From Ptiloglossa arizonensis (lineage: Eukaryota; Arthropoda; Insecta; Hymenoptera; Colletidae), in contig NW_027479508.1 of NCBI RefSeq assembly GCF_051014685.1, positions 45,529-109,528 of the forward strand: a DNA stretch of 64,000 nucleotides, in the 5' to 3' direction. Under the pieces are notes generated by a model that saw only the letters and a list, made by a program, of their open reading frames with translations, was not told the DNA's origin and did no database searches. A program made the translations under genes and the position numbers. Position 1 is the first letter of the stretch. The number at the start of each line of letters is the position of its first letter. Positions 37,303 through 50,975 of the stretch are shown here, one piece after another.

Positions 37303-40300
37303 CTGCTCCAAACGCTTAACCAGAATGGCCTAGGGAAAAAATACACATACCGTTGTAATCGGGCGAGTTTCTACTTTCAGATGCAATAGGAATTTTTGGG
37401 TTAGGTCAATCCGTTCGCGAGATATGGGAGTTTGAAGCTAAGAAATGGTAGAGAAGACAACAAATTTTTCGCACTTCTGCTGCTCCAAACGCTTAACCAG
37501 AATGGCCTAGGAAAAAAATACACATACCGTTGTAATCGGGCGAGTTTCCACTTTCAGATGCAATAGGAATTTTTGGGTTAGGTCAATCCGTTCGCGAGAT
37601 ATGGGAGTTTGAAGCTAAGAAATGGTAAAGAAGACAACAAATTTTTCGCAATTCTGCTTCTCCAAACGCTTAACCAGAATGGGCTAGGGAAAAAATACAC
37701 ATACCGTTGTAATCGGGCGAGTTTCTACTTTCAGATGCAATAGGAATTTTTGGGTTAGGTCAATCCGTTCGCGAGATATGGGAGTTTGAAGCTAAGAAAT
37801 GGTAGAGAAGACAACAAATTTTTCGCACTTCTGCTGCTCCAAACGCTTAACCAGAATGGCCTAGGAAAAAAATACACATACCGTTGTAATCGGGCGAGTT
37901 TCCACTTTCAGATGCAATAGGAATTTTTGGGTTAGGTCAATCCGTTCGCGAGATATGGGAGTTTGAAGCTAAGAAATGGTAAAGAAGACAACAAATTTTT
38001 CGCAATTCTGCTTCTCCAAACGCTTAACCAGAATGGGCTAGGGAAAAAATACACATACCGTTGTAATCGGGCGAGTTTCTACTTTCAGGTGCAATAGGAA
38101 TTTTTGGGTTAGGTCAATCCGTTCGCGAGATATGGGAGTTTGAAGCCAAGAAATGGTTGAGAAGGCAAAAAATTTTTCGCAATTCTGCTGCTCCAAACTC
38201 TTAACCAGAATGGCCTAGGGAAAAAATACACATACCGTTGTAATCGGGCGAGTTTCTACTTTCAGATGCAACAGGAATTTTTGGGTTAGGTCAATCCGTT
38301 CGCGAGATATGGGAGTTTGAAGCCAAGAAATGGTTGAGAAGGCAAAAAATTTTTCGCAATTCTGCTGTTCCAAACTCTTAACCAGAATGGCCTAGGGAAA
38401 AAATACACATACCGTTGTAATCTGGCGAGTTTCTACTTTCAGATGCCATAGGAATTTTTGGGTTAGGTCAATCCGTTCACGAGATATGGGAGTTTGAAGC
38501 CAAGAAATGGTTGAGATGGCAAAAAATTTTTCGCAATTCTGCTGCTCCAAACGCTTAACCAGAATGGGCTAGGGAAAAAATACACATACCGTTGTAATCG
38601 GGCGAGTTTCTACTTTCAGGTGCAATAGGAATTTTTGGGTTAGGTCAATCCGTTCGCGAGATATGGGAGTTTGAAGCCAAGAAATGGTTGAGAAGGCAAA
38701 AAATTTTTCGCAATTCTGCTGCTCCAAACTCTTAACCAGAATGGCCTAGGGAAAAAATACACATACCGTTGTAATCGGGCGAGTTTCTACTTTCAGATGC
38801 AATAGGAATTTTTGGGTTAGGTCAATCCGTTCGCGAGATATGGGAGTTTGAAGCTAAGAAATGGTAGAGAAGACAACAAATTTTTCGCACTTCTGCTGCT
38901 CCAAACGCTTAACCAGAATGGCCTAGGAAAAAAATACACATACCGTTGTAATCGGGCGAGTTTCTACTTTCAGATGCAATAGGAATTTTTGGGTTAGGTC
39001 AATCCGTTCGCGAGATATGGGAGTTTGAAGCTAAGAAATGGTAGAGAAGACAACAAATTTTTCGCACTTCTGCTGCTCCAAACGCTTAACCAGAATGGCC
39101 TAGGAAAAAAATACACATACCGTTGTAATCGGGCGAGTTTCCACTTTCAGATGCAATAGGAATTTTTGGGTTAGGTCAATCCGTTCGCGAGATATGGGAG
39201 TTTGAAGCTAAGAAATGGTAAAGAAGACAACAAATTTTTCGCAATTCTGCTTCTCCAAACGCTTAACCAGAATGGGCTAGGGAAAAAATACACATACCGT
39301 TGTAATCGGGCGAGTTTCTACTTTCAGATGCAATAGGAATTTTTGGGTTAGGTCAATCCGTTCGCGAGATATGGGAGTTTGAAGCTAAGAAATGGTAGAG
39401 AAGACAACAAATTTTTCGCACTTCTGCTGCTCCAAACGCTTAACCAGAATGGCCTAGGAAAAAAATACACATACCGTTGTAATCGGGCGAGTTTCCACTT
39501 TCAGATGCAATAGGAATTTTTGGGTTAGGTCAATCCGTTCGCGAGATATGGGAGTTTGAAGCTAAGAAATGGTAAAGAAGACAACAAATTTTTCGCAATT
39601 CTGCTTCTCCAAACGCTTAACCAGAATGGGCTAGGGAAAAAATACACATACCGTTGTAATCGGGCGAGTTTCTACTTTCAGGTGCAATAGGAATTTTTGG
39701 GTTAGGTCAATCCGTTCGCGAGATATGGGAGTTTGAAGCCAAGAAATGGTTGAGAAGGCAAAAAATTTTTCGCAATTCTGCTGCTCCAAACTCTTAACCA
39801 GAATGGCCTAGGGAAAAAATACACATACCGTTGTAATCGGGCGAGTTTCTACTTTCAGATGCAACAGGAATTTTTGGGTTAGGTCAATCCGTTCGCGAGA
39901 TATGGGAGTTTGAAGCCAAGAAATGGTTGAGAAGGCAAAAAATTTTTCGCAATTCTGCTGTTCCAAACTCTTAACCAGAATGGCCTAGGGAAAAAATACA
40001 CATACCGTTGTAATCTGGCGAGTTTCTACTTTCAGATGCCATAGGAATTTTTGGGTTAGGTCAATCCGTTCACGAGATATGGGAGTTTGAAGCCAAGAAA
40101 TGGTTGAGATGGCAAAAAATTTTTCGCAATTCTGCTGCTCCAAACGCTTAGCCAGAATGGCCTAGGGAAAAAATACACATACCGTTGTAATCGGGCGAGT
40201 TTCTACTTTCAGGTGCAATAGGAATTTTTGGGTTAGGTCAATCCGTTCGCGAGATATGGGAGTTTGAAGCCAAGAAATGGTTGAGAAGGCAAAAAATTTT

Positions 40301-40387
40301 TCGCAATTCTGCTGCTCCAAACTCTTAACCAGAATGGCCTAGGGAAAAAATACACATACCGTTGTAATCGGGCGAGTTTCTACTTTC
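37303..40387 (+). repeat. 9-monomer HOR duplication (offset 1593 bp) with internal dimers
   Basis: The ctgctgttcc variant (38368 and 39961) and the gatgccatagg variant recur 1593 bp (9 x 177) apart. Approximate copies are 37303-38895 and 38896-40387. Within each copy, a two-monomer pair (cctagg followed by seven A, then gagtttcca with ggtaaagaag and gggctagg) occurs twice at 354 bp. Dimer expansion is thus nested inside the 9-monomer duplication. Confidence 0.75.
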
Positions 40388-40698
40388 AGATGCAACAGGA
40401 ATTTTTGGGTTAGGTCAATCCGTTCGCGAGATGTGGGAGTTTGAAGCTAAGAAATGGTTGAGAAGGCAAAAAATTTTTCGCATTTCTGCTGCTCCAAACG
40501 CTTAACCAGAATGGCCTAGGGAAAAAATACACATACCGTTGTAATCGGGCGAGTTTCTACTTTCAGATGCAAAAGGAATTTTTGGGTTAGGTCAATCCGT
40601 TCGCGAGATATGGGAGTTTGAAGCTAAGAAATGGTTGATAAGACAACAAATTTTTCGCACTTCTGCTGCTCCAAACGCTTAACCAGAATGGCCTAGGG

Positions 40699-40703
40699 AA
40701 AAA
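40699..40703 (+). repeat. 176-bp monomer variant (A5 after CCTAGGG)
   Basis: One A is missing relative to the usual run of six. It explains why the gatgcaaaagg variants at 40571 and 41632 are 1061 bp apart (six monomers minus one base). I saw no duplicate of this deletion nearby. Confidence 0.85.
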
Positions 40704-41219
40704 TACACATACCGTTGTAATCGGGCGAGTTTCTACTTTCAGATGCAATAGGAGTTTTTGGGTTAGGTCAATCCGTTCGCGAGATATGGGAGTTTGAAGC
40801 CAAGAAATGGTTGAGAAGACAACAAATTTTTCGCACTTCTGCTGCTCCAAACGCTTAACCAGAATGGCCTAGGGAAAAAATACACATACCGTTGTAATCG
40901 GGCGAGTTTCTACTTTCAGATGCAATAGGAATTTTTGGGTTAGGTCAATCCGTTCGCGAGATATGGGAGTTTGAAGCTAAGAAATGGTAGAGAAGACAAC
41001 AAATTTTTCGCACTTCTGCTGCTCCAAACGCTTAACCAGAATGGCCTAGGAAAAAAATACACATACCGTTGTAATCGGGCGAGTTTCTACTTTCAGATGC
41101 AATAGGAATTTTTGGGTTAGGTCAATCCGTTCGCGAGATATGGGAGTTTGAAGCTAAGAAATGGTAAAGAAGACAACAAATTTTTCGCAATTCTGCTTCT
41201 CCAAACGCTTAACCAGAAT

Positions 41220-44200
41220 GGCCTAGGGAAAAAATACACATACCGTTGTAATCGGGCGAGTTTCTACTTTCAGGTGCAATAGGAATTTTTGGGTTAGGTC
41301 AATCCGTTCGCGAGATATGGGAGTTTGAAGCCAAGAAATGGTTGAGAAGGCAAAAAATTTTTCGCAATTCTGCTGCTCCAAACTCTTAACCAGAATGCCC
41401 TAGGGAAAAAATACACATACCGTTGTAATCGGGCGAGTTTCTACTTTCAGATGCAACAGGAATTTTTGGGTTAGGTCAATCCGTTCGCGAGATGTGGGAG
41501 TTTGAAGCTAAGAAATGGTTGAGAAGGCAAAAAATTTTTCGCATTTCTGCTGCTCCAAACGCTTAACCAGAATGGCCTAGGGAAAAAATACACATACCGT
41601 TGTAATCGGGCGAGTTTCTACTTTCAGATGCAAAAGGAATTTTTGGGTTAGGTCAATCCGTTCGCGAGATATGGGAGTTTGAAGCTAAGAAATGGTTGAT
41701 AAGACAACAAATTTTTCGCACTTCTGCTGCTCCAAACGCTTAACCAGAATGGCCTAGGGAAAAAATACACATACCGTTGTAATCGGGCGAGTTTCTACTT
41801 TCAGATGCAATAGGAGTTTTTGGGTTAGGTCAATCCGTTCGCGAGATATGGGAGTTTGAAGCCAAGAAATGGTTGAGAAGACAACAAATTTTTCGCACTT
41901 CTGCTGCTCCAAACGCTTAACCAGAATGGCCTAGGGAAAAAATACACATACCGTTGTAATAGGGCGAGTTTCTACTTTCAGATGCAATAGGAATTTTTGG
42001 GTTAGGTCAATCCGTTCGCGAGATATGGGAGTTTGAAGCTAAGAAATGGTAGAGAAGACAACAAATTTTTCGCACTTCTGCTGCTCCAAACGCTTAACCA
42101 GACTGGCCTAGGAAAAAAATACACATACCGTTGTAATCGGGCGAGTTTCTACTTTCAGATGCAATAGGAATTTTTGGGTTAGGTCAATCAGTTCGCGAGA
42201 TATGGGAGTTTGAAGCTAAGAAATGGTAAAGAAGACAACAAATTTTTCGCAATTCTGCTTCTCCAAACGCTTAACCAGAATGGGCTAGGGAAAAAATACA
42301 CATACCGTTGTAATCGGGCGAGTTTCTACTTTCAGGTGCAATAGGAATTTTTGGGTTAGGTCAATCCGTTCGCGAGATATGGGAGTTTGAAGCCAAGAAA
42401 TGGTTGAGAAGGCAAAAAATTTTTCGCAATTCTGCTGCTCCAAACTCTTAACCAGAATGGCCTAGGGAAAAAATACACATACCGTTGTAATCGGGCGAGT
42501 TTCTACTTTCAGATGCAACAGGAATTTTTGGGTTAGGTCAATCCGTTCGCGAGATATGGGAGTTTGAAGCCAAGAAATGGTTGAGAAGGCAAAAAATTTT
42601 TCGCAGTTCTGCTGCTCCAAACTCTTAACCAGAATGGCCTAGGGAAAAAATACACATACCGTTGTAATCTGGCGAGTTTCTACTTTCAGATGCCATAGGA
42701 ATTTTTGGGTTAGGTCAATCCGTTCACGAGATATGGGAGTTTGAAGCCAAGAAATGGTTGAGATGGCAAAAAATTTTTCGCAATTCTGCTGCTCCAAACG
42801 CTTAGCCAGAATGGCCTAGGGAAAAAATACACATACCGTTGTAATCGGGCGAGTTTCTACTTTCAGGTGCAATAGGAATTTTTGGGTTAGGTCAATCCGT
42901 TCGCGAGATATGGGAGTTTGAAGCCAAGAAATGGTTGAGAAGGCAAAAAATTTTTCGCAATTCTGCTGCTCCAAACTCTTAACCAGAATGGCTTAGGGAA
43001 AAAATACACATACCGTTGTAATCGGGCGAGTTTCTACTTTCAGATGCAACAGGAATTTTTGGGTTAGGTCAATCCGTTCGCGAGATGTGGTAGTTTGAAG
43101 CTAAGAAATGGTTGAGAAGGCAAAAAATTTTTCGCATTTCTGCTGCTCCAAACGCTTAACCAGAATGGCCTAGGGAAAAAATACACATACCGTTGTAATC
43201 GGGCGAGTTTCTACTTTCAGATGCAAAAGGAATTTTTGGGTTAGGTCAATCCGTTCGCGAGATATGGGAGTTTGAAGCTAAGAAATGGTTGATAAGACAA
43301 CAAATTTTTCGCACTTCTGCTGCTCCAAACGCTTAACCAGAATGGCCTAGGGAAAAAATACACATACCGTTGTAATCGGGCGAGTTTCTACTTTCAGATG
43401 CAATAGGAGTTTTTGGGTTAGGTCAATCCGTTCGCGAGATATGGGAGTTTGAAGCCAAGAAATGGTTGAGAAGACAACAAATTTTTCGCACTTCTGCTGC
43501 TCCAAACGCTTAACCAGAATGGCCTAGGGAAAAAATACACATACCGTTGTAATCGGGCGAGTTTCTACTTTCAGATGCAATAGGAATTTTTGGGTTAGGT
43601 CAATCCGTTCGCGAGATATGGGAGTTTGAAGCTAAGAAATGGTAGAGAAGACAACAAATTTTTCGCACTTCTGCTGCTCCAAACGCTTAACCAGAATGGC
43701 CTAGGAAAAAAATACACATACCGTTGTAATCGGGCGAGTTTCTACTTTCAGATGCAATAGGAATTTTTGGGTTAGGTCAATCAGTTCGCGAGATATGGGA
43801 GTTTGAAGCTAAGAAATGGTAAAGAAGACAACAAATTTTTCGCAATTCTGCTTCTCCAAACGCTTAACCAGAATGGGCTAGGGAAAAAATACACATACCG
43901 TTGTAATCGGGCGAGTTTCTACTTTCAGGTGCAATAGGAATTTTTGGGTTAGGTCAATCCGTTCGCGAGATATGGGAGTTTGAATCCAAGAAATGGTTGA
44001 GAAGGCAAAAAATTTTTCGCAATTCTGCTGCTCCAAACTCTTAACCAGAATGGCCTAGGGAAAAAATACACATACCGTTGTAATCGGGCGAGTTTCTACT
44101 TTCAGATGCAACAGGAATTTTTGGGTTAGGTCAATCCGTTCGCGAGATATGGGAGTTTGAAGCCAAGAAATGGTTGAGAAGGCAAAAAATTTTTCGCAAT

Positions 44201-44270
44201 TCTGCTGCTCCAAACTCTTAACCAGAATGGCCTAGGGAAAAAATACACATACCGTTGTAATCGGGCGAGT
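41220..44270 (+). repeat. 9-monomer HOR duplication, second type (offset 1593 bp)
   Basis: The gcaaaagg variant (41632 and 43225) and the caatcagttcg variant (42188 and 43781) recur exactly 1593 bp apart, with the same class order between them. Approximate copies are 41220-42812 and 42813-44270. Part of the unit, including the gagatgtgg monomer (also near 40431 and 45387), is seen again on both sides. Its monomer order differs from the 9-monomer unit just to the left. Confidence 0.75.
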
Positions 44271-45842
44271 TTCTACTTTCAGATGCAATAGGAATTTTTG
44301 GGTTAGGTCAATCCGTTCGCGAGATATGGGAGTTTGAAGCTAAGAAATGGTAGAGAAGACAACAAATTTTTCGCACTTCTGCTGCTCCAAACGCTTAACC
44401 AGAATGGCCTAGGAAAAAAATACACATACCGTTGTAATCGGGCGAGTTTCTACTTTCAGATGCAATAGGAATTTTTGGGTTAGGTCAATCCGTTCGCGAG
44501 ATATGGGAGTTTGAAGCTATGAAATGGTAAAGAAGACAACAAATTTTTCGCAATTCTGCTTCTCCAAACGCTTAACCAGAATGGGCTAGGGAAAAAATAC
44601 ACATACCGTTGTAATCGGGCGAGTTTCTACTTTCAGGTGCAATAGGAATTTTTGGGTTAGGTCAATCCGTTCGCGAGATATGGGAGTTTGAAGCCAAGAA
44701 ATGGTTGACAAGGCAAAAAATTTTTCGCAATTCTGCTGCTCCAAACTCTTAACCAGAATGGCCTAGGGAAAAAATACACATACCGTTGTAATCGGGCGAG
44801 TTTCTACTTTCAGATGCAACAGGAATTTTTGGGTTAGGTCAATCCGTTCGCGAGATATGGGAGTTTGAAGCCAAGAAATGGTTGAGAAGGCAAAAAATTT
44901 TTCGCAATTCTGCTGCTCCAAACTCTTAACCAGAATGGCCTAGGGAAAAAATACACATACCGTTGTAATCTGGCGAGTTTCTACTTTCAGATGCCATAGG
45001 AATTTTTGGGTTAGGTCAATCCGTTCACGAGATATGGGAGTTTGAAGCCAAGAAATGGTTGAGATGGCAAAAAATTTTTCGCAATTCTGCTGCTCCAAAC
45101 GCTTAGCCAGAATGGCCTAGGGAAAAAATACACATACCGTTGTAATCGGGCGAGTTTCTACTTTCAGGTGCAATAGGAATTTTTGGGTTGGGTCAATCCG
45201 TTCGCGAGATATGGGAGTTTGAAGCCAAGAAATGGTTGAGAAGGCAAAAAATTTTTCGCAATTCTGCTGCTCCAAACTCTTAACCAGAATGGCCTAGGGA
45301 AAAAATACACATACCGTTGTAATCGGGCGAGTTTCTACTTTCAGATGCAACAGGAATTTTTGGGTTAGGTCAATCCGTTCGCGAGATGTGGGAGTTTGAA
45401 GCTAAGAAATGGTTGAGAAGGCAAAAAATTTTTCGCATTTCTGCTGCTCCAAACGCTTAACCAGAATGGCCTAGGGAAAAAATACACATACCGTTGTAAT
45501 CGGGCGAGTTTCTACTTTCAGATGCAACAGGAATTTTTGGGTTAGGTCAATCCGTTCGCGAGATATGGGAGTTTGAAGCTAAGAAATGGTTGAGAAGGCA
45601 GAAAATTTTTCGCAATTCTGCTGCTCCAAACGCTTAACCAGAATGGCCTAGGGAAAAAATACACATACCGTTGTAATCGGGCGAGTTTCTACTTTCAGAT
45701 GCAATAGGAATTTTTGGGTTAGGTCAATCTGTTCGCGAGATATGGGAGTTTGAAGCTAAGAAATGGTAGAGAAGACAACAAATTTTTCGCAATTCTGCTT
45801 CTCCAAACGCTTAACCAGAATGGCCTAGGGAAAAAATACACA
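44271..45842 (+). repeat. Satellite monomers linking the 9-monomer and 6-monomer blocks
   Basis: This stretch repeats part of the 42.3-43.2 kb order at an offset near 2301 bp (13 monomers), including the gatgccatagg/ttcacgag monomer and the gagatgtgg monomer. The last monomer, starting near 45666, carries caatctgttcg and is nearly identical to the first monomer of the following 6-monomer unit. Confidence 0.6.
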
Positions 45843-48800
45843 TACCGTTGTAATCGGGCGAGTTTCTACTTTCAGATGCAATAGGAATTTTTGGGTTAGG
45901 TCAATCTGTTCGCGAGATATGGGAGTTTGAAGCTAAGAAATGGTAGAGAAGACAACAAATTTTTCGCAATTCTGCTTCTCCAAACGCTTAACCAGATTGG
46001 GCCATGGAAAAAATACACATACCGTTGTAATCGGGCGAGTTTCTACTTTCAGGTGCAATAGGAATTTTTGGGTTAGGTCAATCCGTTCGCGAGATATGGG
46101 TGTTTGAAGCTAAGAAATGGTTGAGAAGGCAAAAAATTTTTCGCATTTCTGCTGCTCCAAACGCTTAACCAGAATGGCCTAGGGAAAAAATACACATACC
46201 GTTGTGTTCGGGCGAGTTTCTACTTTCAGATGCAACAGGAATTTTTGGGTTAGGTCAATCCGTTCGCGAGATATGGGAGTTTGAAGCTAAGAAATGGTTG
46301 AGAAGGCAGAAAATTTTTCGCAATTCTGCTGCTCCAAACGCTTAACCAGAATGGCCTAGGGAAAAAATACACATACCGTTGTAATCGGGCGAGTTTCTAC
46401 TTTCAAATGCAATAGGACGTTTTGGGTTAGGTCAATCCGTTCGCGAGATATGGGAGTTTGAAGCCAAGAAATGGTTGAGAAGGCAAAAAATTTTTCGCAA
46501 TTCTGCTGCTCCAAACTCTTAACCAGAATGGCCTAGGGAAAAAATACACATACCGTTGTAATCTGGCGAGTTTCTACTTTCAGATGCAATAGGAATTTTT
46601 GGGTTAGGTCAATCCGTTCACGAGATATGGGAGTTTGAAGCCAAGAAATGGTTGAGATGGCAAAAAATTTTTCGCAATTTTGCTGCTCCAAACGCTTAGC
46701 CAGAATGGCCTAGGGAAAAAATACACATACTGTTGTAATTGGGCGAGTTTCTACTTTCAGATGCAATAGGAATTTTTGGGTTAGGTCAATCCGTTCGCGA
46801 GATATGGGAGTTTGAAGCTAAGAAATGGTTGATAAGACAACAAATTTTTCGCACTTCTGCTGCACCAAACGCTTAACCAGAATGGCCTAGTGAAAAAATA
46901 CACATACCGTTGTAATCGGGCGAGTTTCTACTTTCAGATGCAATAGGAATTTTTGGGTTAGGTCAATCTGTTCGCGAGATATGGGAGTTTGAAGCTAAGA
47001 AATGGTAGAGAAGACAACAAATTTTTCGCAATTCTGCTTCTCCAAACGCTTAACCAGATTGGGCCATGGAAAAAATACACATACCGTTGTAATCGGGCGA
47101 GTTTCTACTTTCAGGTGCAATAGGAATTTTTGGGTTAGGTCAATCCGTTCGCGAGATATGGGTGTTTGAAGCTAAGAAATGGTTGAGAAGGCAAAAAATT
47201 TTTCGCATTTCTGCTGCTCCAAACGCTTAACCAGAATGGCCTAGGGAAAAAATACACATACCGTTGTGTTCGGGCGAGTTTCTACTTTCAGATGCAACAG
47301 GAATTTTTGGGTTAGGTCAATCCGTTCGCGAGATATGGGAGTTTGAAGCTAAGAAATGGTTGAGAAGGCAGAAAATTTTTCGCAATTCTGCTGCTCCAAA
47401 CGCTTAACCAGAATGGCCTAGGGAAAAAATACACATACCGTTGTAATCGGGCGAGTTTCTACTTTCAAATGCAATAGGACGTTTTGGGTTAGGTCAATCC
47501 GTTCGCGAGATATGGGAGTTTGAAGCCAAGAAATGGTTGAGAAGGCAAAAAATTTTTCGCAATTCTGCTGCTCCAAACTCTTAACCAGAATGGCCTAGGG
47601 AAAAAATACACATACCGTTGTAATCTGGCGAGTTTCTACTTTCAGATGCAATAGGAATTTTTGGGTTAGGTCAATCCGTTCACGAGATATGGGAGTTTGA
47701 AGCCAAGAAATGGTTGAGATGGCAAAAAATTTTTCGCAATTTTGCTGCTCCAAACGCTTAGCCAGAATGGCCTAGGGAAAAAATACACATACTGTTGTAA
47801 TTGGGCGAGTTTCTACTTTCAGATGCAATAGGAATTTTTGGGTTAGGTCAATCCGTTCGCGAGATATGGGAGTTTGAAGCTAAGAAATGGTTGATAAGAC
47901 AACAAATTTTTCGCACTTCTGCTGCACCAAACGCTTAACCAGAATGGCCTAGGGAAAAAATACACATACCGTTGTAATCGGGCGAGTTTCTACTTTCAGA
48001 TGCAATAGGAATTTTTGGGTTAGGTCAATCTGTTCGCGAGATATGGGAGTTTGAAGCTAAGAAATGGTAGAGAAGACAACAAATTTTTCGCAATTCTGCT
48101 TCTCCAAACGCTTAACCAGATTGGGCCATGGAAAAAATACACATACCGTTGTAATCGGGCGAGTTTCTACTTTCAGGTGCAATAGGAATTTTTGGGTTAG
48201 GTCAATCCGTTCGCGAGATATGGGTGTTTGAAGCTAAGAAATGGTTGAGAAGGCAAAAAATTTTTCGCACTTCTGCTGCTCCAAACGCTTAACCAGAATG
48301 GCCTAGGGAAAAAATACACATACCGTTGTAATCGGGCGAGTTTCTACTTTCAGATGCAACAGGAATTTTTGGGTTAGGTCAATCCGTTCGCGAGATATGG
48401 GAGTTTGAAGCTAAGAAATGGTTGAGAAGGCAGAAAATTTTTCGCAATTCTGCTGCTCCAAACGCTTAACCAGAATGGCCTAGGGAAAAAATACACATAC
48501 CGTTGTAATCGGGCGAGTTTCTACTTTCAAGTGCAATAGGACGTTTTGGGTTAGGTCAATCCGTTCGCGAGATATGGGAGTTTGAAGCCAAGAAATGGTT
48601 GAGAAGGCAAAAAATTTTTCGCAATTCTGCTGCTCCAAACTCTTAACCAGAATGGCCTAGGGAAAAAATACACATACCGTTGTAATCTGGCGAGTTTCTA
48701 CTTTCAGATGCAATAGGAATTTTTGGGTTAGGTCAATCCGTTCACGAGATATGGGAGTTTGAAGCCAAGAAATGGTTGAGATAGCAAAAAATTTTTCGCA

Positions 48801-48851
48801 ATTTTGCTGCTCCAAACGCTTAGCCAGAATGGCCTAGGGAAAAAATACACA
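45843..48851 (+). repeat. 6-monomer HOR, three copies (1062-bp unit; third copy has five monomers)
   Basis: The copies are 45843-46904, 46905-47966 and 47967-48851. Markers at exact 1062-bp spacing include atgggtgtttg (46101, 47163 and 48225) and gccatgg (46001, 47063, 48125). The gttgtgttcggg and tactgttgtaattggg variants are in the first two copies only. The third copy has reverted to gttgtaatcggg and carries caagtgcaat, so it is the most different. It also lacks the sixth monomer. Confidence 0.85.
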
Positions 48852-50621
48852 TACCGTTGTAATCGGGCGAGTTTCTACTTTCAGATGCAATAGGAATTTT
48901 TGGGTTAGGTCAATCCGTTCGCGAGATATGGGAGTTTGAAGCCAAGAAATGGTTGAGAAGACAACAAATTTTTCGCACTTCTGCTGCTCCAAACGCTTAA
49001 CCAGAATGGCCTAGGGAAAAAATACACATACCGTTGTAATCGGGCGAGTTTCTACTTTCAGATGCAATAGGAATTTTCGGGTTAGGTCAATCCGGTCGCG
49101 AGATATGGGAGTTTGAAGCCAAGAAATGGTTGAGAAGGCAACATATTTTTCGCAATTCTGCTGCTCCAAACGCTTAACCAGAATGGCCTAGGGAAAAAAT
49201 ACACATACCGTTGTAATCGGGCGACATTCTACTTTCAGATGCAATAGGAATTTTTGGGTTAGGTCAATCCGTTCGCGAGATATGGGAGATTGAAGCCAAG
49301 AAATGGTTGAGAAGGCAACAAATTTTTCGCAATTCTGCTGCTCCAAACGCTTAACCAGAATGGCCTAGGGAAAAAATACACATACCGTTGTAATCGGGCG
49401 AGTTTCTACTTTCAAATGCAATAGGACGTTTTGGGTTAGGTCAATCCGTTCGCGAGATATGGGAGTTTGAAGACAAGAAATGGTTGAGAAGGCAAAAAAT
49501 TTTTCGCAATTCTGCTGCTCCAAACTCTTAACCAGAATGGCCTAGGGAAAAAATACACATACCGTTGTAATCTGGCGAGTTTCTACTTTCAGATGCAATA
49601 GGAATTTTTGGGTTAGGTCAATCCGTTCACGAGATATGGGAGTTTGAAGCCAAGAAATGGTTGAGATGGCAAAAAATTTTTCGCAATTCTGCTGCTCCAA
49701 ACGCTTAGCCAGAATGGCCTAGGGAAAAAATACACATACCGTTGTAATCGGGCGAGTTTCTACTTTCAGATGAAATAGGAATTTTTGGGTTAGGTCAATC
49801 CGTTCGCGAGATATGGGAGTTTGAAGCTAAGAAATGGTTGATAAGACAACAAATTTTTCGCACTTCTGCTGCTCCAAACGCTTAACCAGAATGGCCTAGG
49901 GAAAAAATACACATACCGTTGTAATCGGGCGAGTTTCTACTTTCAGATGCAATAGGACGTTTTGGGTTAGGTCAATCCGTTCGCGAGATATGGGAGTTTG
50001 AAGCCAAGAAATTGTTGAGAAGACAACAAATTTTTCGCACTTCTGCTGCTCCAAACGCTTAACCAGAATGGCCTAGGGAAGAAATACACATACCGTTGTA
50101 ATCGGGCGAGTTTCTACTTTCAGATGCAATAGGAATTTTTGGGTTAGGTCAATCCGTTCGCGAGATATGGGAGTTTGAAGCTAAGAAATGGTAGAGAAGA
50201 CAACAAATTTTTCGCACTTCTGCTGCTCCAAACGCTTAACCAGAATGGCCTAGGGAAAAAATATACATACCGTTGTAATCGGGCGAGTTTCTACTTTTAG
50301 ATGCAATAGGAATTTTTGGGTTAGGTCAATCCGTTCGCGAGATATGGGAGTTTGAAGCTAAGAAATGGTAAAGAAGACAACAAATTTTTCGCAATTCTGC
50401 TTCTCCAAACGCTTAACCAGAATGGGCTAGGGAAAAAATACACATACCGTTGTAATCGGGCGAGTTTCTACTTTCAGGTGCAATAGGAATTTTTGGGTTA
50501 GGTCAATCCGTTCGCGAGATATGGGAGTTTGAATCCAAGAAATGGTTGAGAAGGCAAAAAATTTTTCGCAATTCTGCTGCTCCAAACTCTTAACCAGAAT
50601 GGCCTAGGGAAAAAATACACA

Positions 50622-50975
50622 TACCGTTTTAATCGGGCGAGTTTCTACTTTCAGATGCAACAGGAATTTTTGGGTTAGGTCAATCCGTTCGCGAGATATG
50701 GGAGTTTGAAGCCAAGAAATGGTTGAGATGGCAACAAATTTTTCGCAATTCTGCTGCTCCAAACGCTTAGCCAGAATGGCCTAGGGAAAAAATACACATA
50801 CCGTTGTAATCGGGCGAGTTTCTACTTTCAGATGCAACAGGAATTTTTGGGTTAGGTCAATCCGTTCGCGAGATATGGGAGTTTGAAGCCAAGAAATGGT
50901 TGAGATGGCAACAAATTTTTCGCAATTCTGCTGCTCCAAACGCTTAGCCAGAATGGCCTAGGGAAAAAATACACA
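50622..50975 (+). repeat. Two near-identical neighbouring monomers inside the 44-monomer unit
   Basis: Two consecutive monomers share the gcaacagg, gccaag, gagatggcaacaaa and gcttagcc variants and differ visibly only in the first (ccgttttaatc versus ccgttgtaatc). This is a local single-monomer duplication. The pair is found again at 58410-58763. Confidence 0.7.
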
